DNA of 64,000 bases from Zhouia spongiae (GTDB taxonomy: Bacteria; Bacteroidota; Bacteroidia; Flavobacteriales; Flavobacteriaceae): NCBI RefSeq assembly GCF_022760175.1, contig NZ_CP094326.1, positions 2,902,804 through 2,966,803 on the forward strand, in the 5' to 3' direction. This document shows, one piece after another, positions 59,271 through 64,000 of this stretch; position 1 is the stretch's first letter; every line of letters starts with the position of its first letter. The translations under genes and the position numbers were made by a program. The notes under the pieces were generated by a model. The model ran no database searches. It was not told where the DNA came from and worked only from the letters and a program-made list of their open reading frames with translations.

Positions 59271-59792
59271 TTGAATCTATACATTTACCATCTGTATAGA
59301 TTCGATAAAAAGACATTCGATGAAAATCTGTGGATACTATTATTGTTTGTATTCTTATTTGCCGGGTGTAAGAATTCTACCCAAAAAAACACTTTTGTAA
59401 AAAACAAGGCTGATATAATAGTCCGGAACCCGCATTCCGGTAAAAAACTGATGGAAAACAAATGTTATCTCTGTCATAGTCCATCTGCCGATCAGCAAAA
59501 CAGCGTTGCCCCTTCAATGGTGGCTATCAAAGCTCATTATACTGATGATGAAACTACAAAGAAAGTATTTACCGACGATTTGATGACTTTTTTAAAAGCA
59601 CCATCCCCAGATAATGCAAAAATGAGAGATGCTGTGTGCTTACAATGCCATGGAACCCCTGAAAAAGATATTATTCCCCAAGTCTATGGTACTTTTAAAA
59701 ATAAGTACCCTGAAGCTATAGGTTATTCAGTCAATGAAGTCAGAGGGATTTGGAGTATAAGCTTTGATAAAAATAAACTCGACAGTAATTAG
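59271..59792 (+). CDS. c-type haem lipoprotein (Tll0287/DUF3365-like), start region probably frameshifted
   Basis: Predicted periplasmic or outer-membrane haem protein. Two CxxCH sites are visible: NKCYLCHSP and AVCLQCHGTP, and the C-terminal part (ALGY-type text, here EAIGYSVNEVRGIWSISFD) matches the Tll0287-like c-type haem family. The lipobox LFVFLFAGC is clear. No ATG exists in this frame: the open frame begins at a TTG at 59271, well before the signal. An ATG AAA at 59320 is in the next frame, and one extra A in the run at 59323-59326 would join it to NLWILLLFVFLFAGC. Either a one-base deletion or a sequence error is likely. Role unknown; perhaps a redox or gas sensor. Confidence 0.75.
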   Translation: MNLYIYHLYRFDKKTFDENLWILLLFVFLFAGCKNSTQKNTFVKNKADIIVRNPHSGKKLMENKCYLCHSPSADQQNSVAPSMVAIKAHYTDDETTKKVFTDDLMTFLKAPSPDNAKMRDAVCLQCHGTPEKDIIPQVYGTFKNKYPEAIGYSVNEVRGIWSISFDKNKLDSN

Positions 59793-59877
59793 AGGGGATG
59801 CCTCAAAATATTTCTTGTGAAGATCTCAAATCACGAAGAGTGAATAAGGATTAAATTAATGATTGGTTTTTGTTTAA

Positions 59878-59900
59878 AGATGCCTTTCGGGGCATTTTTT
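59878..59900 (+). terminator. Intrinsic terminator after the haem-lipoprotein gene
   Basis: ATGCC (59880-59884) pairs with GGCAT (59891-59895), six-base loop TTTCGG, followed by T to 59900. Short stem but GC-rich with a good T-run. Confidence 0.75.
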
Positions 59901-59948
59901 ACTGATGTCCTTTGAGAATACTTATTGTTTAACCTTATAAATCTCTTG

Positions 59949-59962
59949 GTAACATTAGTTAC
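59949..59962. promoter_or_regulatory. Crp/Fnr-type operator candidate GTAAC-N4-GTTAC upstream of tolC
   Basis: GTAACATTAGTTAC, the same arms and spacing as the site at 59243-59258. It is 153-166 bases before the tolC ATG. Confidence 0.5.
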
Positions 59963-60114
59963 TGACTGGCCTTGCCTGCAAACGTAATTTTGCTCATATA
60001 AATTTAAAATCAATGAAATCGATATGGTTAAAGTAACCGCTCGGTACACAACACAATGGTTATTTTGACCGTCAAAGATTATATGTGAGCGAAAAAGCAA
60101 CAAAAAATAAACAC

Positions 60115-61431
60115 ATGAAAAGAATCTTTCAAATAGCATTTATAAGCATATTCTTTTATGGGCATGGGTTAAAAGCTCAAGAAGTCGTTTCAATTTCCAA
60201 GACAAAAGTTTTAGAAAAGATAGCAGAACGCAATATGTCATTAAAAATATCGCAACAAGATATTTTAAGTACTCAGGGAGATTATAGACAAACCAACTCT
60301 TTATTCTTGCCGAATATTACTGTCTCGTACACGGGGATGGCAACCACGAATCCGTTAATGGCTTTTGGATCAAAACTGAATCAAGAGGTATTAACCCAAA
60401 ATGATTTTAATCCTGCTTTGTTAAATAGTCCTGACCAGATTGAGAATTATGCCACGGTGATACAAGTACAACAACCACTTATCAATATAGATGGGGTTTA
60501 TCAGCGGAAAGCAGCTAAGGCCAAAATGGAAGCTGCTGTATTACAATCGCAACGTACAGCAGCTTATTTAAACTTAGAAGCAGAAAAAGCCTATATGCAA
60601 TTACAGTTGGCATATAAGGCCGTTGAAGTAATGGAAAAAGCCCTGAATGCTGCGACTGAGAATTTAAAGATCGCTGAAAATAGTTTCAGACAGGGCTATC
60701 TTCAAAAGTCAGATGTATTGGCAGTAGAAGTACGCGTATCTGAAGTTCAAAATCAGCTACAAAGTGCCAAGAGCAATGTTAAAAATGCATCTGATTACCT
60801 AACGTTTTTAATAGACGAAGAAACGGGTGTGACTTTAAAACCAGCAGAGAGCCTTTCGATTGATGTTTCGGCGAATGAATCAATTTCCGGCAGAGTGGAT
60901 GAGGGGCGTTCGGATATTAAAGCGATGGAATATGTTTCTGAAGCATATAAGCAAAATTTTAAAGCCGATAAAATGACATTTTCACCAAGTTTAAACGCCT
61001 TTGGAAGTTACGAATTATATGATGATGAAATATTTAAAACGGGAGCTAATGGCTATGTATTCGGTGCTCAGTTAACATGGGATGTTTTAGAAGGAAGTAA
61101 GCGATTTGGCAAAATCCAGAAAAGCAAAGCTTTATATGAGAAGTCCAAATTGGAATATAAACAGTATCTGTCTCAAAGTGAATTAGAACTGAACAGGGCC
61201 ATGAGAATGTTTGAGGATACCAAGAATAAATTAAAGCTCACTCGTTTGGCGCTCGACCAATCTGAAGAGTCATTACGTATTCGCACCAACAGATTTAATG
61301 AGGGCCTGGAGAAGACATCAGATTTATTGATGTCAGAGACAAAGTATGCTCAAAAGCAATTGGAGTATAATCAAACGGTTTTTGAATATAATTACACACA
61401 ATCATACCTGCAATTTTTAACTAAAGGATAA
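60115..61431 (+). CDS. TolC-family outer-membrane efflux protein
   Basis: Outer-membrane channel of a tripartite efflux pump. Signal peptide MKRIFQIAFISIFFYGHGLKAQ, then two outer-membrane-efflux repeats rich in long coiled helices (LNLEAEKAYMQLQLAYKAVEVMEKALNAA, LELNRAMRMFEDTKNKLKLTRLALDQSEESLRI). I take the ATG at 60115 over a GTG at 60085 because the signal begins there; this gives 438 residues. Typical TolC text includes NFKADKMTFSPSLNAFGSY. The adaptor gene starts four bases later, so this is the first gene of the operon. Confidence 0.93.
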   Translation: MKRIFQIAFISIFFYGHGLKAQEVVSISKTKVLEKIAERNMSLKISQQDILSTQGDYRQTNSLFLPNITVSYTGMATTNPLMAFGSKLNQEVLTQNDFNPALLNSPDQIENYATVIQVQQPLINIDGVYQRKAAKAKMEAAVLQSQRTAAYLNLEAEKAYMQLQLAYKAVEVMEKALNAATENLKIAENSFRQGYLQKSDVLAVEVRVSEVQNQLQSAKSNVKNASDYLTFLIDEETGVTLKPAESLSIDVSANESISGRVDEGRSDIKAMEYVSEAYKQNFKADKMTFSPSLNAFGSYELYDDEIFKTGANGYVFGAQLTWDVLEGSKRFGKIQKSKALYEKSKLEYKQYLSQSELELNRAMRMFEDTKNKLKLTRLALDQSEESLRIRTNRFNEGLEKTSDLLMSETKYAQKQLEYNQTVFEYNYTQSYLQFLTKG

Positions 61432-61434
61432 AAA

Positions 61435-62511
61435 ATGAAAAGCAATAAATTTCTGATAGCAATGGCATTTGGAATGTTCACTCTTACTTCTTGTGGAACT
61501 GATGAAACAGCTAAAACGGGGTATACAGAAAAAATTCCGGTAAAGGTAACTAAGGTGAATGCCGATAAAAAGGAAAGATTCATAAGTGCCAGCGGTAAAG
61601 TGGAGGCTGTTAACAGTGCCAATCTCAGTACCCGGATGATGGGGTATGTGAATACGATCCATGTTAATGTCGGACAAACGGTTAAGAAGGGACAACTCTT
61701 AATAGCTATAAGTAATAGCGATCTGCAGGCCCGGAGAGCTCAGGTAAAAGCTAAAATTACGGAGGCTGAAGCAGCTTATAATAACGCCGGGAAAGATTAT
61801 GATCGATTCAAAAATCTCTATGATCAGAAGAGTGTATCTCAAAAAGAAATGGATGATATGACAGCTCACTTTAAAATGGCTGAAGCACGTTTAGAGGCAG
61901 CCATGCAAATGAAAAATGAAATAGATGCACAGTTTGCTTATGTAAATATAAGAGCGCCATTTAACGGAACAATTACCAATATTTTTACAGATGAAGGAGA
62001 TATGGCTAATCCCGGGGTACCTTTAGTTTCTGTTGAAGGTCCGGGACAGTTTGAAGTAACAGCCATGGTACCTGAAAGTGAAATTTCCGGGATAAGATCC
62101 GGAATTGATGTCGATGTTTTTATAAGATCCATAGACAAGGCTGTAAAAGGAAAAATAACAGAAATAAGTACATCTGCAAAGAATACCGGAGGACAGTATC
62201 TGGTAAAAGCCGTACTCACCGGTACTGACACTTCAATTCTCTCGGGAATGTATGCTACAGTTCAGTTTCCTGTAAAATCGGAGCCTGCTTCATCCGTGGT
62301 ACTATTACCTAAGAATGCAATCGTAACCAAGGGCCAATTAACAGGGGTTTATACTGTAAGTACCCAAGGCACTGCCATATTGCGTTGGTTGCGGTTGGGA
62401 AAGACATACGGAGATATGGTAGAAGTACTTTCAGGATTTTCTGCTGATGAAAGTTATATAGTAAGTGCCAGAAGTAAATTGTATAACGGAGCCAAGGTTT
62501 CAATAGAATAA
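61435..62511 (+). CDS. RND efflux periplasmic adaptor (HlyD/MFP family) lipoprotein
   Basis: Membrane-fusion protein of 358 residues, lipobox FTLTSC (Cys20). Barrel-sandwich/lipoyl halves about 60-95 (VNTIHVNVGQTVKKGQLLIAIS) and 175-200 (IRAPFNGTITNIFTDEGDMANPG), a coiled-coil hairpin about 100-170, beta-barrel about 205-280, and a membrane-proximal end. The lipoyl motif GQTVKKGQLL and the APFNGTI motif are family hallmarks. It lies between tolC and the permease gene, with the permease ATG nine bases downstream. Confidence 0.95.
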   Translation: MKSNKFLIAMAFGMFTLTSCGTDETAKTGYTEKIPVKVTKVNADKKERFISASGKVEAVNSANLSTRMMGYVNTIHVNVGQTVKKGQLLIAISNSDLQARRAQVKAKITEAEAAYNNAGKDYDRFKNLYDQKSVSQKEMDDMTAHFKMAEARLEAAMQMKNEIDAQFAYVNIRAPFNGTITNIFTDEGDMANPGVPLVSVEGPGQFEVTAMVPESEISGIRSGIDVDVFIRSIDKAVKGKITEISTSAKNTGGQYLVKAVLTGTDTSILSGMYATVQFPVKSEPASSVVLLPKNAIVTKGQLTGVYTVSTQGTAILRWLRLGKTYGDMVEVLSGFSADESYIVSARSKLYNGAKVSIE

Positions 62512-62519
62512 TCATAACC

Positions 62520-64000
62520 ATGAAAGAAGGATTAGCAGGAAAAATAGCCAAAGGTTTTATAAGTTCAAAGCTTACTGTTTTACTCATGGTCGTATTTATG
62601 ATTATAGGAGTTTACAGTTCGTTTTTAATCCCCAGAGAAGAGGAGCCTCAAATCGATGTTCCGATGGCAGATATCTTCGTAGGATACCCCGGTGCCAGTC
62701 CGACGGAAGTTGAGTCGAGAGTTATAAAACCATTAGAAAAGCTTATTTCAAATATCAGTGGGGTAGAGTATGTGTATTCTACGTCTATGAAGGAACAAGG
62801 AATGGTCATCGTACAGTTTTACGTTGGAGAAGATATAGAACGATCGTTCGTAAAACTGTACAATGAGATAAATAAGCATATGGATATTATGCCTCAGGGA
62901 GTTACCATGCCTTTGGTAAAAACCAGGGCCATTGATGATGTTCCCATGTTGGGACTAACTTTATGGAGTGAAAATTACGATGATTATCAATTACGTCAGA
63001 TAGTCCAGGAACTGACGAATGAGATAGAAAAAGTAAAGGATGTTTCTACCACTCGTAAGATCGGAGGTCGGAACCGTCAGCTTCGGGTTGTATTGGATAA
63101 AGAAAAATTAGCAGCCAGTGGTTTAGATTTTCTATCGGTAGCGGAAATGATGAAGGCAAATAATCAGCAGTTGGCAGCTGGAAGCTTTGACAAGGGAGAT
63201 ACAGAATTTATTGTAAATACAGGCAATTTTATTCAATCTGTAGATGATGTGGAGCGTTTGGTGGTCGGAATACAACAGGACAAGCCGATATACCTGAAGC
63301 AAATTGCTCAGGTTGTTGACGGACCGGAAATCCCCAAAAATTACGTTTCTCACGGATTTGGTCAGGCTGACATTAAATCAACGACTTATAATTCTGAGTA
63401 TCCGGCTGTAACTATTTCTATAGCAAAGCGAAAAGGAGCCGATGCAATGAAAATATCGGAGGTAATTCTTGATAAAGTAGAACATTTAAAGCGATCCCTG
63501 ATTCCTGACGATGTTCATGTAGAAGTTACCCGTAATTATGGAGAAACAGCTTCTCAAAAGGTTTCAGAGCTTTTATTGCATCTTATCGGAGCCATTGTTG
63601 CAGTAACTTTAGTAGTAATGCTTGCTATGGGATGGCGTGGTGGTTTGGTGGTTTTCTTGTCAGTACCAATCACTTTTGCCTTAACGTTGCTAAGTTACTA
63701 TATGCTTGATTACACACTTAATCGTATTACTTTATTTGCTTTGGTATTTGTTACCGGTATTGTTGTAGATGATTCCATCATTATAGCGGAAAACATGCAC
63801 AGGCATTTTAAGATGAGGCGATTGCCTTTTAAACAAGCAGCTTTGTATGCGATTAATGAAGTTGGTAATCCAACTATTTTAGCCACATTCACAGTAATAG
63901 CTTCGGTATTACCGATGGCATTTGTATCCGGACTTATGGGGCCTTATATGAGTCCGATGCCGATCGGAGCTTCCATAGCAATGATCTTGTCACTTTTTGT
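62520..64000 (+). CDS. RND-family efflux permease, N-terminal 493 residues only
   Basis: Proton-driven inner-membrane pump, cut by the window end; full length should be about 1,000-1,050. First helix KLTVLLMVVFMIIGVYSSFL, then the porter domain PREEEPQIDVPMADIFVGYPGASPTEVE. Membrane helices 2-4 are reached: ELLLHLIGAIVAVTLVVMLA, LALTLLSYYML-like text and FALVFVTGIVVDDSIIIAENM, with the proton-relay aspartates D417 and D418. That DD pair fits a hydrophobe/multidrug (HAE) rather than heavy-metal exporter. Operon: tolC, adaptor, permease. Substrate not deducible. Confidence 0.95.
   Translation, partial: MKEGLAGKIAKGFISSKLTVLLMVVFMIIGVYSSFLIPREEEPQIDVPMADIFVGYPGASPTEVESRVIKPLEKLISNISGVEYVYSTSMKEQGMVIVQFYVGEDIERSFVKLYNEINKHMDIMPQGVTMPLVKTRAIDDVPMLGLTLWSENYDDYQLRQIVQELTNEIEKVKDVSTTRKIGGRNRQLRVVLDKEKLAASGLDFLSVAEMMKANNQQLAAGSFDKGDTEFIVNTGNFIQSVDDVERLVVGIQQDKPIYLKQIAQVVDGPEIPKNYVSHGFGQADIKSTTYNSEYPAVTISIAKRKGADAMKISEVILDKVEHLKRSLIPDDVHVEVTRNYGETASQKVSELLLHLIGAIVAVTLVVMLAMGWRGGLVVFLSVPITFALTLLSYYMLDYTLNRITLFALVFVTGIVVDDSIIIAENMHRHFKMRRLPFKQAALYAINEVGNPTILATFTVIASVLPMAFVSGLMGPYMSPMPIGASIAMILSLF

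Larger units (their letters stand above)
59793..60114. other. 322-bp regulatory gap before the tolC operon
   Basis: No gene. It holds a terminator at 59878-59900, a GTAAC-N4-GTTAC palindrome at 59949-59962, and a second GGTTA-N3-TAACC inverted repeat at 60026-60038, and must contain the promoter of the efflux operon. Confidence 0.65.

Noticed and set aside
60085-60114. GTG-started extension of the TolC protein
   Set aside because: Ten charged residues before a clean signal peptide; ATG at 60115 is preferred.
59831-60139. Minus-strand 102-codon frame before tolC
   Set aside because: It crosses a terminator, two operator-like palindromes and the tolC signal sequence, and its composition is not protein-like.

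Overview
The window is AT-rich DNA (roughly 38-40% G+C by eye) from a member of the Bacteroidota, most likely a marine Flavobacteriaceae. The evidence is two SusC/SusD outer-membrane pairs, an ECF-sigma/FecR/SusC cascade, a PorP/SprF protein beside a giant protein with a gliding-motility-type (type IX secretion, type B) C-terminal domain, menaquinone genes in the order used by flavobacteria, and scarce Shine-Dalgarno sites. I see no tRNA, rRNA, CRISPR array, prophage or transposase.

Layout. 1-5.8 kb: SusD (cut by the window edge), SusC with STN domain, FecR anti-sigma and ECF sigma, all on the minus strand, a self-contained nutrient-sensing uptake system. 6-9.6 kb: MscS channel, APC permease, CbpM and CbpA. 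10.3-18.7 kb: PorP/SprF plus a 2,468-residue surface protein built from two BspA-like solenoid arrays (15 and 20 tryptophan-marked units) and ten Fn3-like tandem repeats. 19-21.4 kb: a TPR/AraC regulator and two small unknown genes. 21.6-26.1 kb: leuA-leuC-leuD-leuB with an intrinsic terminator. 26.2-35.8 kb: housekeeping genes (EamA transporter, RluA-type pseudouridine synthase, panB, serine deaminase, dnaK, a Crp/Fnr regulator).

36.2-45.6 kb is a menaquinone cluster on the plus strand: hotdog thioesterase, menF, menD, a CvfB-like RNA-binding protein, menB, menA, an MBL hydrolase, menC, a CPBP protease and a small membrane protein. menE is absent from the window. Three copies of a structured intergenic repeat lie only in this cluster as far as I can see. 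One fills exactly the gap between the thioesterase stop and the menF start.

46.3-58.5 kb is a polysaccharide-utilisation-like locus: divergent TetR, SusC, SusD, a surface lipoprotein, two paralogous endonuclease/exonuclease/phosphatase proteins, a type I phosphodiesterase and a secreted GH2 beta-galactosidase. The mix of phosphoester-cleaving enzymes and a galactosidase suggests a phosphorylated or phosphodiester-linked galactoside as substrate. This is the best candidate here for an undescribed catabolic system. 58.5-64 kb holds a Crp/Fnr regulator, a c-type haem lipoprotein with a probable start-region frameshift, and a TolC/HlyD/RND efflux operon whose permease runs off the end. Crp/Fnr-like GTAAC-N4-GTTAC palindromes lie next to these genes.
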